Below, piece after piece: positions 1 to 10,601 of a stretch of 64,000 nt of DNA. Origin of the DNA: an uncultured bacterium (GTDB lineage: Bacteria > Cyanobacteriota > Vampirovibrionia > Gastranaerophilales > Gastranaerophilaceae); NCBI GenBank assembly GCA_902794035.1, contig CADBFN010000003.1:452-64451 (forward strand), given 5' to 3'. The translations under genes were made by a program, and so were the position numbers. The notes beneath the pieces are model-generated. The model was not told the origin of the DNA. It saw only the letters and a list, made by a program, of their open reading frames with translations, and searched no databases. Position 1 is the stretch's first letter. The number at the start of each line of letters is the position of its first letter.

Positions 1-453
1 GAACGTGCAAATAAATTAGCAGTAGAAAAACAATATGTAGAAATGGCATCAAAAAAATATTCAACTAATGACTGGATGGTAAGATACCAAAAGAATTCTT
101 CAACAGGTTCATACGAACCGGTTTTATACAGTAAAAAAGAATTAGACAATGCAGATTACAATGAAAAAACAGGTGCATCTTTAAGCGGTATTAAACAATA
201 TGTATTTGGGCAAACAACAGAATCAAGAGAGATTAAAAATGCTCATGCAAAAGTTGAGCAAGATGCATCAGGCAGATATATAAGTTTATTTATCTATGAT
301 GATTATGCCAAAGATAAAACAAGCGGTACAAAATATGATTTAACAACAACAACCGAATCAGATGAGGCTGCTTATAATGATGCAATGAACCAGTATTACT
401 ATGACAAAGCACAGTATGATCAAAAGGTTCAGGACAAAAGGTTCAGGAGGTAA
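1..453 (+). CDS. Coiled-coil protein, 5'-partial and frameshifted
   Basis: The reading frame is open from base 1, so the true start lies upstream of the window. It runs to a TAA at 451-453. The visible part is hydrophilic, rich in Lys, Tyr, Thr and Asn, and becomes helical near its end. No enzymatic motif is visible. The frame stops immediately after two tandem copies of CAAAAGGTTCAGGA (421-434, 435-448). Removing one 14-base copy joins this frame to the coding-quality frame at 441-611, so the gene is very probably frameshifted rather than naturally ended here. The helical C-terminal style resembles the coiled-coil protein at 16503-17111. Function unknown; a cell-surface or flagellum-associated role is only a guess. 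Confidence 0.6.
   Translation, partial: ERANKLAVEKQYVEMASKKYSTNDWMVRYQKNSSTGSYEPVLYSKKELDNADYNEKTGASLSGIKQYVFGQTTESREIKNAHAKVEQDASGRYISLFIYDDYAKDKTSGTKYDLTTTTESDEAAYNDAMNQYYYDKAQYDQKVQDKRFRR
421..448 (+). repeat. 14-bp perfect tandem duplication causing a frameshift
   Basis: CAAAAGGTTCAGGA occurs at 421-434 and again, identically and without spacer, at 435-448. Fourteen bases is not a multiple of three, so the duplication changes the frame and creates a stop at 451-453. Confidence 0.9.
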
Positions 454-611
454 ACTCTAAGATTGAAATTATTCAGGTTCAGGATAAGAACTTAGAATTA
501 AAATTAAAACAACTTGATACTGAACAAAACGCTATTTCGACAGAAATGGATGCAGTTAAAAAAGTTATTTCTAAAAACGTTGAATCTTCCTTCAAGACAT
601 TCAATGCTTAA
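441..611 (+). pseudogene. Displaced 3' end of the frameshifted coiled-coil gene
   Basis: Read from 441, this frame is open to a TAA at 609-611 and encodes a typical amphipathic coiled coil: segments such as QDKNLELKLKQLDTEQN followed by DAVKKVISKNVESSFKTFNA. It has no start codon or ribosome binding site of its own. It is the natural continuation of the upstream frame once one copy of the 14-base duplication is removed. A rho-independent terminator follows at 721-750, which agrees with this being the real gene end. The two fragments may be a true disrupted gene, a reversible slipped-strand variant or an assembly error. Confidence 0.7.
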
Positions 612-720
612 TAAAATAAAACAAAACAAAATAACTAAAACAGACATATGCAATAGAGCATAATATGCTTTGTTGTGAATATAACAGACTTTCCTTTCCC
701 TTTTTTCCTATTGATTTTCC

Positions 721-750
721 AACGACTTGTAACTAAGTCGTTTTTTTTTG
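721..750 (+). terminator. Rho-independent terminator
   Basis: Stem AACGACTT (721-728) pairs with AAGTCGTT (735-742) around loop GTAACT and runs into an uninterrupted T tract. It is placed to end transcription of the coiled-coil gene. Confidence 0.85.
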
Positions 751-932
751 CGGATTTTGTGTCAGGGTGATGCGAACGATAGTGAGCAAACCCGCGGAAG
801 TGAGGACAAAAGTGAATGGCAACGAAGTGAAATGAACAATTGTCCGAACTTTAACAAAATCAAAGACAAGCCCGAGCAGAGGCAGGAGCGATAGCGACAG
901 TTGAGCAATCATGTAAGTAATATATCAAAAAC
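751..932. other. Gene-free spacer with degenerate repeated motifs
   Basis: No convincing gene is present. The stretch is more G+C-rich than its surroundings and repeats a loose pattern of GCGAACGATAGTGAGCAA, GCAACGAAGTGAAATGAACAA and GCGATAGCGACAGTTGAGCAA. This looks like a decayed short interspersed repeat; no clear secondary structure or reading frame was found. Confidence 0.45.
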
Positions 933-1008
933 TCGCCCCGGCGCGAGTCGAACGCGCGGCAGACGCGGTTTAGGAAACCGCCGCTCTATCCTGCTGAGCT
1001 ACGAGGCG
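933..1008 (-). tRNA. tRNA-Arg (anticodon CCT)
   Basis: The reverse complement folds as a full cloverleaf. The acceptor stem CGCCTCG pairs with CGGGGCG, followed by discriminator A. The D arm contains TAGCTCAG. The anticodon stem GCGGT/ACCGC encloses loop TTCCTAA, giving CCT, which reads AGG. The T arm is GCGCG-TTCGACT-CGCGC. No CCA is encoded. It lies alone between the repeat-rich spacer and the acetyltransferase gene. Confidence 0.95.
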
Positions 1009-1035
1009 ATACAAAATTAACATAACACAAAATTA

Positions 1036-1620
1036 TTATCTATCAAATATATCTTTTGTCCATGTAAAAGCATTTACATCCGGCATAATTTCCATAAAGC
1101 CATTTTTCTTATAAAAATTTTTTACGGATTCTTTATTAGAAGAAGTTAGTGATATTTTATTACATAAATTTTTTAAAGATTTTATTATTGCTGTTCCTAT
1201 TCCCTTATATTCCGGATCAGGGCTGTAGATATATGAGGGCTTTACCTGTAAGTGTTCAAGAAACAGGTAATCTTTGTCAAATGGAACTACATGCGCAACA
1301 CCTAATATTTTATCCGGATCCAAGTCTTCATAATTTCCGGCTTGAGATGTTAGCGCATATATTTTGTGTGCGGCATAATAGCTATTCTGATTTTTAATTT
1401 CGCATGCTGCATAATATGCGTTTCTGGCAAATTTATCGTTTTCCCAGTATTTAACTGCATTTCCTAAGGCTTCTAAATCAGGTTCATGCTCAGGAAAAAT
1501 TTGAACAAAACCAATCCATCTTTTTGTATATTTATTTTCGGGAGGCGTGAGTTTTACAACGCTTGCAGTATTTATAAGTTTAGCACCAAAAGTCTGATTA
1601 TTTGAAATTGTAATATTCAT
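1036..1620 (-). CDS. GNAT-like N-acetyltransferase
   Basis: A 194-residue protein whose C-terminal half looks like a GCN5-related acetyltransferase: a strand with LEHLQVKPSY, an acetyl-CoA loop-like EYKGIGTAIIKSLKNLC, and a closing SVKNFYKKNGFMEI typical of the last helix and strand of the fold. The substrate cannot be predicted. The first 20 residues (MNITISNNQTFGAKLI) are a separate low-complexity leader resembling the N-termini of the proteins at 44095 and 50400. It is a single gene downstream of no obvious operon partner and divergent from pnp. Confidence 0.7.
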   Translation of the reverse strand: MNITISNNQTFGAKLINTASVVKLTPPENKYTKRWIGFVQIFPEHEPDLEALGNAVKYWENDKFARNAYYAACEIKNQNSYYAAHKIYALTSQAGNYEDLDPDKILGVAHVVPFDKDYLFLEHLQVKPSYIYSPDPEYKGIGTAIIKSLKNLCNKISLTSSNKESVKNFYKKNGFMEIMPDVNAFTWTKDIFDR

Positions 1621-1760
1621 AGTGATGTGTATAAAATATGTAAATATATTTTTTTGCTAATAATTATCAATATATTAATTTTTGTAGTAAAATAAAATAG
1701 TACTTATAGGAAGTGTATAGATTATAAAGCGCAAAGGTGCGCAGAAAGAAAGGGTATTAT

Positions 1761-3905
1761 ATGAAACCTGAAACAAAAAGTTTTCAATTAGAAATTGGCG
1801 GAAAGACCGTCACAATTGAAACAGGGAAGTATGCACAATCCACTAATGGTTCTGTTACCGTAAGATGCGGTGATACAATGTTATTTGTTCACTGTGTAGT
1901 GTCTAAAGAACCAAGAGTTGGTATAGATTTTTTCCCATTATTAATTGATTATGAAGAAAGAATGTCTGCTATCGGTAGAATCCCAGGCGGATACAACAGA
2001 TCTGAAGGAAAAGCAAGCGACAAGGCTATATTGGTATCCCGTTTAATCGACAGACCAATCAGACCTCTTTTCCCGAAGGGATATAGAAATGATATTCAAA
2101 TCGTTGCTCAGTTATTTAGCTATGATCAGGAAAATCAGCCTGATACATTGGCAATGTTAGGTGCATCTTGTGCTTTAATGCTTTCAGGTGCTCCATTTGA
2201 AGGGCCTATCGGCGCAGTAAGAGTTTCAAGAGACGCAAATGGTAATTTTATTGCTAACCCAACTCACAAGCAAGCTCACGAATCTGACTTAGATATCGTT
2301 GTTGCAGGTACTCACGATAGCGTAATAATGGTTGAAGCAGGATGTAAATTTGTTACAGAAGACGATATTATGAACGCTGTTGAATTTGCTCAAGGTGAAA
2401 TCAGAAAACAATGTGATGCACAGGTTGAATTTGCAAAAACTTGCGGTGTTGTTAAAGAAGAATTTACAAATCCTTATGATACTTCAAGAATTGCTCAAAT
2501 TATTGAAGAAACTGCACACGATATGATTTTTGATGCTTATCATAATTTTGACAGAGAATATCGTCAGAATAAACTTGAAGAAGCTAAAAAATTAGTAAAA
2601 GAAAAAATTGACGCACTACCTGATGATGACTATATAAAGCAAATAATCGAAGAAACAGGTATAGATTTTGTTGCAGAAGAATTTAAAGCAGCAGAAAAGC
2701 ATATTATGCGTGCAATGATTCTTGACGAAGGTGTAAGGGCTGACGGAAGAAAGCCAACCGAAGTTCGTCCTATCTGGTGCGAAGTAGGTGTTATTCCTAG
2801 AGCGCATGGTTCAGCTGTATTTACAAGAGGTCAAACACAAATCCTTTCAGTTGCAACTTTAGCAGGCCCTGCGATGAAACAGGAACTTGACGGCGTTGAC
2901 CCTCAAACTGAAAAAACATATATGCACAAATATATATTCCCTGGATTCTCTGTTGGTGAAGTTAAACCATTAAGAGGTCCTGGCAGACGTGAAGTCGGTC
3001 ATGGTAATTTGGCAGAAAGAGCAAATATTCCTGCACTTCCTTCACAAGATGAATTTGGTTATACAATTCGTGTAACATCTGATGTATTAGAATCAAACGG
3101 TTCAACATCAATGGGTTCAACTTGCGGTTCTTCAATGGCATTGATGAACGCAGGTGTTCCTGTTAAATGCATGATCGGTGGTGTTGCAATGGGTATGATT
3201 AAAGAAGAAGGATATGAACCTGTTGTATTAACTGATATTCAGGGTATTGAAGACTTCTTAGGCGACATGGACTTCAAAGTTACAGGTAATGATACAGGAA
3301 TCACTGCTTTACAAATGGATATGAAGGCTAAAGGCATTCCTAATGAAACATTACGCCGTGCATTGTTCCAGGCTAAAGAAGGAAGATTACATATCTTAGG
3401 TAAAATGAGAGAAGTAATCACTGAACCGGCTAAGGAATTGTCTCCATTTGCACCAAGCATTACAACACTTACAATCCCTACTGAAGATATCGGAGCAGTA
3501 ATCGGACCAGGCGGAAAACAAATCAGAGAAATTATTGACGCATCAGGTGCTGAAATTGATATTCAGGATTCAGGTCTTGTAACTATCACTTCAAACGATC
3601 AGGAAGGTGCTAAAATCGCAATCAAAATGATTAAAGATATCACTTTTAAACCTGAAGTTGGTATGGTTATCAAAGGCAAAGTTGTAAGAATTATTCCTAT
3701 CGGAGCTTTTGTTGAATTAGGCGGCGGTAAAGATGGAATGATTCACATTTCTCAGGTTTGCCAGGAAAGAATCGAAACAATTGAACCTCATCTGAATATC
3801 GGTGATGAAGTTATTGTTAAGGTTATTAAAATTGACGAAAAAGGTCGTGTAAACTTAACATTAAAAGGTGTTACCGATGAAGATAAAGCTAATTGCGTAA
3901 ATTAA
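1761..3905 (+). CDS. pnp: Polyribonucleotide nucleotidyltransferase (PNPase)
   Basis: A phosphorolytic 3'-5' exoribonuclease of mRNA turnover. The start chosen is ATG 1761, preceded by AAAGGG, giving 714 residues, the usual family length; the GTG at 1737 would add eight basic residues and lacks a better ribosome site. Two RNase PH-like domains are recognisable (N-terminal with IGRIPGGYNRSEGK and LIDRPIRPLFP; second with DGRKPTEVRPI and ESNGSTSMGSTCG), then a KH domain near residues 560-620 with the loop IGPGGKQ, and an S1 domain near 633-705. A terminator follows directly. A single transcription unit is likely. Confidence 0.97.
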   Translation: MKPETKSFQLEIGGKTVTIETGKYAQSTNGSVTVRCGDTMLFVHCVVSKEPRVGIDFFPLLIDYEERMSAIGRIPGGYNRSEGKASDKAILVSRLIDRPIRPLFPKGYRNDIQIVAQLFSYDQENQPDTLAMLGASCALMLSGAPFEGPIGAVRVSRDANGNFIANPTHKQAHESDLDIVVAGTHDSVIMVEAGCKFVTEDDIMNAVEFAQGEIRKQCDAQVEFAKTCGVVKEEFTNPYDTSRIAQIIEETAHDMIFDAYHNFDREYRQNKLEEAKKLVKEKIDALPDDDYIKQIIEETGIDFVAEEFKAAEKHIMRAMILDEGVRADGRKPTEVRPIWCEVGVIPRAHGSAVFTRGQTQILSVATLAGPAMKQELDGVDPQTEKTYMHKYIFPGFSVGEVKPLRGPGRREVGHGNLAERANIPALPSQDEFGYTIRVTSDVLESNGSTSMGSTCGSSMALMNAGVPVKCMIGGVAMGMIKEEGYEPVVLTDIQGIEDFLGDMDFKVTGNDTGITALQMDMKAKGIPNETLRRALFQAKEGRLHILGKMREVITEPAKELSPFAPSITTLTIPTEDIGAVIGPGGKQIREIIDASGAEIDIQDSGLVTITSNDQEGAKIAIKMIKDITFKPEVGMVIKGKVVRIIPIGAFVELGGGKDGMIHISQVCQERIETIEPHLNIGDEVIVKVIKIDEKGRVNLTLKGVTDEDKANCVN

Positions 3906-3925
3906 GCTTTGAAATATGTTAAAAA

Positions 3926-3957
3926 GGCATCGATTTTATTATCGGTGCCTTTTTTAT
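3926..3957 (+). terminator. Rho-independent terminator of pnp
   Basis: GGCATCGAT (3926-3934) pairs with ATCGGTGCC (3941-3949) around TTTATT, followed by TTTTTTATT. It lies about 20 bases after the pnp stop codon. Confidence 0.9.
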
Positions 3958-3959
3958 TA

Positions 3960-4235
3960 CTTTTGTGGTTAAGGCGATTCTCCGCAATTATATTGTTGCT
4001 CAAAATGACAATCAACCGTCATGCCGCACTTTACCAAGCACTCTGCCGAGCAAAAACATCCGGTGAATGTTTTTGCGAAAACCGCAAAGTTTTAGTTCTG
4101 AGCCTGTATGCATGTAAGCGTATCGAGTCGCTGATGCGGAATCTGATTATTAGTTTTGAACCAGATACGAAATCCGATAATTCAGGAGATTCTTCGCTGC
4201 GCTATTGAGGGTTCACAACGACACTTGTGTGGTCA
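3960..4235. repeat. Remnants of dispersed palindromic repeats
   Basis: No gene is supported here; the open frame across it has no ribosome site or family resemblance. The stretch contains GATTCTCCGC, CTCAAAATGACAATCA, a perfect 10-bp hairpin GCAAAAACAT/ATGTTTTTGC (4050-4059, 4067-4076), and GATTCTTCGCTGCGCT near 4190. These words resemble the short interspersed GATTCT...AATGACA repeats that I know from many bacterial genomes. The palindrome inside the transporter at 51759-51779 carries a related AATGACAATCA tail. Confidence 0.5.
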
Positions 4236-4243
4236 AAGAAAAG

Positions 4244-4278
4244 CCCGAGGGAATTTAGTTGGATAAAGATCCCTCGGG
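4244..4278 (-). terminator. Candidate terminator for the minus-strand prepilin transcript
   Basis: CCCGAGGGA (4244-4252) pairs with TCCCTCGGG (4270-4278). Read on the minus strand the hairpin is followed by CTTTTCTTT, so it could end transcripts from the prepilin gene that stops at 4552. The loop is long (17 bases) and about 270 bases of spacer separate it from that gene, so this is tentative. Confidence 0.45.
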
Positions 4279-4376
4279 TTCATGTTAAAAGCCAATAATA
4301 AGTATTTTTATTTTACCTTATTTTCGCTCATTAAAGGTAAAAATGTCAATCCCATTTTTTTGCTCCTTTAGGAATG

Positions 4377-4459
4377 AATGCCTTTTTCCTTTTCCCCTTG
4401 CCACCTTTTAAGTGGGAAATGCCTTTTCCCTTTTCCTTTTGCCCCCCTTTTAAGGGGGA
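4377..4459. repeat. Two imperfect 41-42-bp tandem repeats, each ending in a small hairpin
   Basis: Copy one spans 4377-4417 and copy two 4418-4459. Each begins AATGCC, continues through a C/T-rich tract of CCTTTTCC type and ends in a palindrome (CCACCTTTTAAGTGG in copy one, CCCCCTTTTAAGGGGG in copy two). A third AATGCC starts at 4460. On the minus strand this would lie in the 3' untranslated region of the prepilin gene. Confidence 0.7.
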
Positions 4460-4517
4460 AATGCCGTCAGGTAAAGGGGGTTATATATATTGCAGTCAGA
4501 CAAGTGAGCCACGATTT

Positions 4518-4535
4518 GGTGCGTATTAACGCACC
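4518..4535. repeat. GGTGCGT hairpin of interspersed-repeat type
   Basis: GGTGCGT (4518-4524) and ACGCACC (4529-4535) form a perfect 7-bp stem around ATTA, followed by CTACC. The form GTAGGGTGCGT...ACGCACC is a familiar intergenic repeat in cyanobacteria and other bacteria. No run of T follows, so it is not a convincing terminator. Confidence 0.5.
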
Positions 4536-4551
4536 CTACCGAGCTTGCTAC

Positions 4552-6078
4552 TTACTCTTTTCCTATTTGCCTTAGTTCATCATCATACAACCAACCGTTA
4601 TATTCATACAAATCATCATCTCTCTTTTTATATACTCTATCATTATAACTCACAATATTACCTTTATTATCTTTTCGAACAAAAGTTTTTGCGCTGGTTA
4701 CAGGATAAAATATACCATTATGATAAGCACCTAATTCTTTCATATTACTGTCATAAATATATTTATAGGCTCCTGTAGAATATTCATACCCATTAGATGT
4801 TTTTTTATAAATATTTTGTGTCCATAATTCAACTAAATCTCCATTAGGGGTTTCTTTTAAATTCGGCATTGACCTTCCTGTATAAGTTGTCTTGTAAAAT
4901 TCATTATTAGAATATATGCCAACTCGCTTAAGATTGTTATCGTAAACATGTTTTTCGTTAAAAGCAATAAATTCATAACCATCCGAAGTTTTTGTAAAAA
5001 TTGTACCATTATCTGATATATAACTACCATCAGAATTTTTCTTTACGTATATCCCACTAATGCTATCTGGCATATAATCATACCATTCTCCATTTTTGTA
5101 CTTGCCAAGTATATTCCAGTTTTCATCTCTGACATAATTACTTGGATTAACGTAATTACCATCCGCATTTTTTGTCCATGTACCATTGCCTAAAGCAATA
5201 CGATTACCATATTCATCATTTCTAACATAATATCCATTCATTAAAATATATTCATTATTCTTATAAGTTATTGATTTTTTGCCAGATGAAACTTGTCCAT
5301 ATATAGGTTCACCTGAAGATGTATAACCTATTATATTACTATCTCCTGCACTGACGGATGACCCTCCTGAGAAAAAGGCTTTTGCTGCGTTGGTAGCCGG
5401 TTCTACTGTGCCGTTATGAAATACTACAGGGAACACATCTCCTAATCCAAAGCCGCTTGATTTCAACGTACATGGATTATTTGGCTCTAATGCACTTGTT
5501 CCGTCGGAGCAAGTGACTTCTTTATTTGGTAAGCTTACTCCGTTTACATCTATAAATCCGATACAGTTTGCAAGTTTGTTTGAGTCTGTTAATACTGATT
5601 TTGTTAATTCTCCGCTCAATGAACAATTTTTCATACTCGGGTTAAAACCAACGATTGAACCGTCTGCCATTGAATAGATTAAAAAGTTTGCAGGATCAAA
5701 ACCGTCTGTCTTTTTCGTAAACTGATATTTTGTCAAAATCATTGAGCCTGCTACTTCACCATATACACCCATATATGTTTTACCTGCTAATGTGTTATTT
5801 AATAATGCGCACATTGTCGATTGTCCGCCTGAAAGTGAATCCGTTGCACAAGTGGAAGGGGTACTGTCTGAAGTCAGTGTTCCGTAATCCATATCATACT
5901 GAGCCTGAGCAGATATTGCTGCCTGATTTAAAGTAGATAAGGATTTTCTAAATTGAGTGGTAAATTTTTTGTAATTTGAATTCTGAATTAATAAAGGAAT
6001 AGTTATCGCCGCAACTACGCCAACTACACCTATGGTTATCATTAATTCTGCCAGAGTAAAGGCATTGTTTCTTTTCAT
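4552..6078 (-). CDS. Type IV prepilin-like protein with C-terminal YD-like repeats
   Basis: A 508-residue protein starting with a class III leader: MKRNNA then FTLAELMITIGVVG, a hydrophobic helix with Glu at +5 and Ala rather than Gly at -1. Residues to about 240 look like a pseudopilin globular region with Cys pairs. From about residue 275 to the end the chain is a string of short beta units with the themes YDxNxKxLGxYxNGxFY and YxKxxDGxYE (DENWNILGKYKNGEWYDY, YDNNLKRVGIYSNNEFYK, YDSNMKELGAYHNGIFY, YDDELRQIGKE). A good ribosome site GAGGTAATGT precedes ATG 6078. The prepilin peptidase at 46511-47575 could process it. It probably acts at the cell surface; adhesion is an inference. Confidence 0.85.
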   Translation of the reverse strand: MKRNNAFTLAELMITIGVVGVVAAITIPLLIQNSNYKKFTTQFRKSLSTLNQAAISAQAQYDMDYGTLTSDSTPSTCATDSLSGGQSTMCALLNNTLAGKTYMGVYGEVAGSMILTKYQFTKKTDGFDPANFLIYSMADGSIVGFNPSMKNCSLSGELTKSVLTDSNKLANCIGFIDVNGVSLPNKEVTCSDGTSALEPNNPCTLKSSGFGLGDVFPVVFHNGTVEPATNAAKAFFSGGSSVSAGDSNIIGYTSSGEPIYGQVSSGKKSITYKNNEYILMNGYYVRNDEYGNRIALGNGTWTKNADGNYVNPSNYVRDENWNILGKYKNGEWYDYMPDSISGIYVKKNSDGSYISDNGTIFTKTSDGYEFIAFNEKHVYDNNLKRVGIYSNNEFYKTTYTGRSMPNLKETPNGDLVELWTQNIYKKTSNGYEYSTGAYKYIYDSNMKELGAYHNGIFYPVTSAKTFVRKDNKGNIVSYNDRVYKKRDDDLYEYNGWLYDDELRQIGKE

Positions 6079-6110
6079 ACATTACCTCATTAATCATTTT
6101 ATCAATTAAA

Positions 6111-6130
6111 ATAATCATAATAATGATTAT
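6111..6130. promoter_or_regulatory. Inverted repeat in the divergent prepilin/XRE promoter region
   Basis: ATAATCAT (6111-6118) and ATGATTAT (6123-6130) form a perfect inverted repeat spaced by AATA in the 105-bp gap between the divergent prepilin and XRE genes. It has the size expected of an operator for a small helix-turn-helix dimer. The region is very A+T-rich, so chance palindromes are common. Confidence 0.35.
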
Positions 6131-6183
6131 ATTTATCATTATTATATGCGATAATTATTTTGTCAATGCTGTAAAATATTTTT

Positions 6184-6411
6184 ATGAAGTATCCTGTGCT
6201 TATAGAATTTGGAAAAAATTTAAGGGCTGAACGTGTTCGCAGAGGGTATTCTCTTGAAAAACTTGGTTTAGCTTCAAATTTAAATCCTACTCATATAGGT
6301 AAAATTGAACGAGCAGAAATGGCACCGACACTTTTAACTATTATATCTTTACTGGAAACATTAGAAATAAATTTTAGTGATCTCATAAAATATGATTATA
6401 AAAATAAATAA
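6184..6411 (+). CDS. XRE-family helix-turn-helix regulator
   Basis: A 75-residue single-domain DNA-binding protein. Residues 8-65 match the lambda Cro/C1 fold: FGKNLRAERVRRGYSLEKLG as helices 1-2, then LASNLNPTHIGKIERAEMAP, with the recognition helix around THIGKIERAE, and a closing helix LLTIISLLETLEINFSDLI. It has no effector domain. Divergent transcription from the prepilin gene and an inverted repeat between them suggest control of that gene or of itself, but this is inference. Confidence 0.85.
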   Translation: MKYPVLIEFGKNLRAERVRRGYSLEKLGLASNLNPTHIGKIERAEMAPTLLTIISLLETLEINFSDLIKYDYKNK

Positions 6412-6517
6412 TTTTTCAATTTAAAATGATTAAAAGCTTGTGTTTTGTATTTATTGTTTATTTATAATTATAAGTTCTTATTTTGTGTTAATATATTTAT
6501 TAAAGGAGTACATAAAT

Positions 6518-9339
<2,822 letters not shown>

Positions 9340-9351
9340 AAGGATAGGTGT

Positions 9352-9798
9352 ATGAAAATATTTCAGATAAATGGATTTAAAGGTTTAATAATGGCAGCAT
9401 TTATTGCTTGTTGTCTGTTTGCCGGATTCGTAGTTTTCCCCGGAATTGTTGCAATGTTTTTGTGGAACAAGTATCTTGTAGGATTATTATCTTTCCCTGT
9501 ATTAAATATTTTTCAGGGCGTGTTGTTATGGGGAATAACAGCAGTTTCATATTATATAATTACTAACGGAAAATTACCTGTTTCTCTTGAAACTCCTGAA
9601 ACCCTTAGTGATGCAGAATTGGGAATGATTATGAAACAGGCGCATATTAAATCTGATTTAAGAAAGATTAATCGTATGATTCAAAAATCTGACAGGTTTG
9701 AAAAGAATCCAAAGATGGAACATAATTCTTCAATGACCTCTCCTATGTCTGAAAAAAAAGAAGAGGATGAAAATATTAAATTTACCAATGTTAAGTAA
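9352..9798 (+). CDS. Small membrane protein of unknown function
   Basis: A 148-residue protein with two hydrophobic segments (about residues 11-35, IMAAFIACCLFAGFVVFPGI, and 45-72 with LLSFPVLNIFQGVLLWGIT) and a charged cytoplasmic-type tail rich in Lys, Glu and Ser. The segment LSDAELGMIMKQAHIKSDLRKINRMI may be a helix. It is not recognised as a known family. It sits 12 bases after ligA and 18 bases before the SIMPL gene, so it is probably part of one operon with them. Confidence 0.7.
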   Translation: MKIFQINGFKGLIMAAFIACCLFAGFVVFPGIVAMFLWNKYLVGLLSFPVLNIFQGVLLWGITAVSYYIITNGKLPVSLETPETLSDAELGMIMKQAHIKSDLRKINRMIQKSDRFEKNPKMEHNSSMTSPMSEKKEEDENIKFTNVK

Positions 9799-9816
9799 TA
9801 TTTAAAGGAGTTTATT

Positions 9817-10575
9817 ATGAAAAAAATTATGGCGTCTTCGCTTTTTTTATCGTTGATAGTGATGTCTTTGTCTGTATTGCCGGTTGGTGCTGATAATAAT
9901 CAGCAATGTCAGAAAGGTACATTATCTGTATCTTATTCAACAGAAAAAGAAGTATCTCCTGATACTGTAGAGTTTTCTATCAGTATAAAGACATCTGATA
10001 AAAAATCTATGCAGGAAGCTTCAGCAAAGAATAAAGAAATATCAAATAAAGTATATGAGTACTTAAAATCAAATATTAATACTACAGGCGGAGATTATAT
10101 AAAAACTTCTAATTTCCATGCCAGCCCTGTTTATAATTATGTAAATAATAAAAGAGTTCTTGACAGGTATGAGGTAACTAACAGTATATTTGTTCATACA
10201 AAATCGCTTGATAAAGTATCTACATATATAGACAAATCAATCTCTATGGGTGCAAGTGATGTAAATAATCTTAATTTTACATTGTCAAATAAAGATAAAC
10301 AATGTGCCGAACTCCTGTCTGCTGCTGCAAAACAAGTTAAAGGCAGAGCTGATATTGTCGCCTCTGCTCTGGGTACTTCTGTTACCGGTTATCAAAGTGT
10401 AAGCACTTCATGCTCTTTAAATCAGCGCAGAGTTAATTATGCTTATTCTAATATGAAATTGATGAGAAGTGCAGGTGCAGTTATGGACGAAGCTGTTGAA
10501 ATGCCTGCAACAAGTATTGAAGTCGGAAATATAACAATATATGCTAATGTTGATGTTTCCGTTTATGTTAAATAG
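9817..10575 (+). CDS. Exported SIMPL-domain (DUF541) protein
   Basis: A 252-residue protein with a signal peptide (MKKIMASSLFLSLIVMSLSV...VGA, cleavage near residue 25) followed by a SIMPL/DUF541 domain: GTLSVSYSTEKEVSPDTVEFSISIKTS, the region YEVTNSIFVHTKSLDKVSTYIDKSI, ADIVASALGTSVTGYQSVSTSC and the closing TSIEVGNITIYANVDVSVYV. Members are periplasmic or surface proteins of poorly defined role. AAAGGAG precedes the start and a terminator follows, so it is the last gene of the speB-ligA operon. Confidence 0.85.
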   Translation: MKKIMASSLFLSLIVMSLSVLPVGADNNQQCQKGTLSVSYSTEKEVSPDTVEFSISIKTSDKKSMQEASAKNKEISNKVYEYLKSNINTTGGDYIKTSNFHASPVYNYVNNKRVLDRYEVTNSIFVHTKSLDKVSTYIDKSISMGASDVNNLNFTLSNKDKQCAELLSAAAKQVKGRADIVASALGTSVTGYQSVSTSCSLNQRRVNYAYSNMKLMRSAGAVMDEAVEMPATSIEVGNITIYANVDVSVYVK

Positions 10576-10601
10576 TTTTATATAGTTATTAATTTTTATT
10601 A

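Noticed and set aside
3909-4208. 99-residue open frame after pnp
   Set aside because: It begins at the pnp terminator and crosses interspersed-repeat remnants; no ribosome site, and the composition is unlike neighbouring genes.
4378-4575. Open frame rich in Pro, Phe and Leu
   Set aside because: It is produced by the C/T-rich tandem repeats at 4377-4459 and has no coding character of its own.
6440-6517. N-terminal extension of the agmatinase
   Set aside because: It would add an unrelated hydrophobic segment, while ATG 6518 has a good ribosome site and matches the family start.
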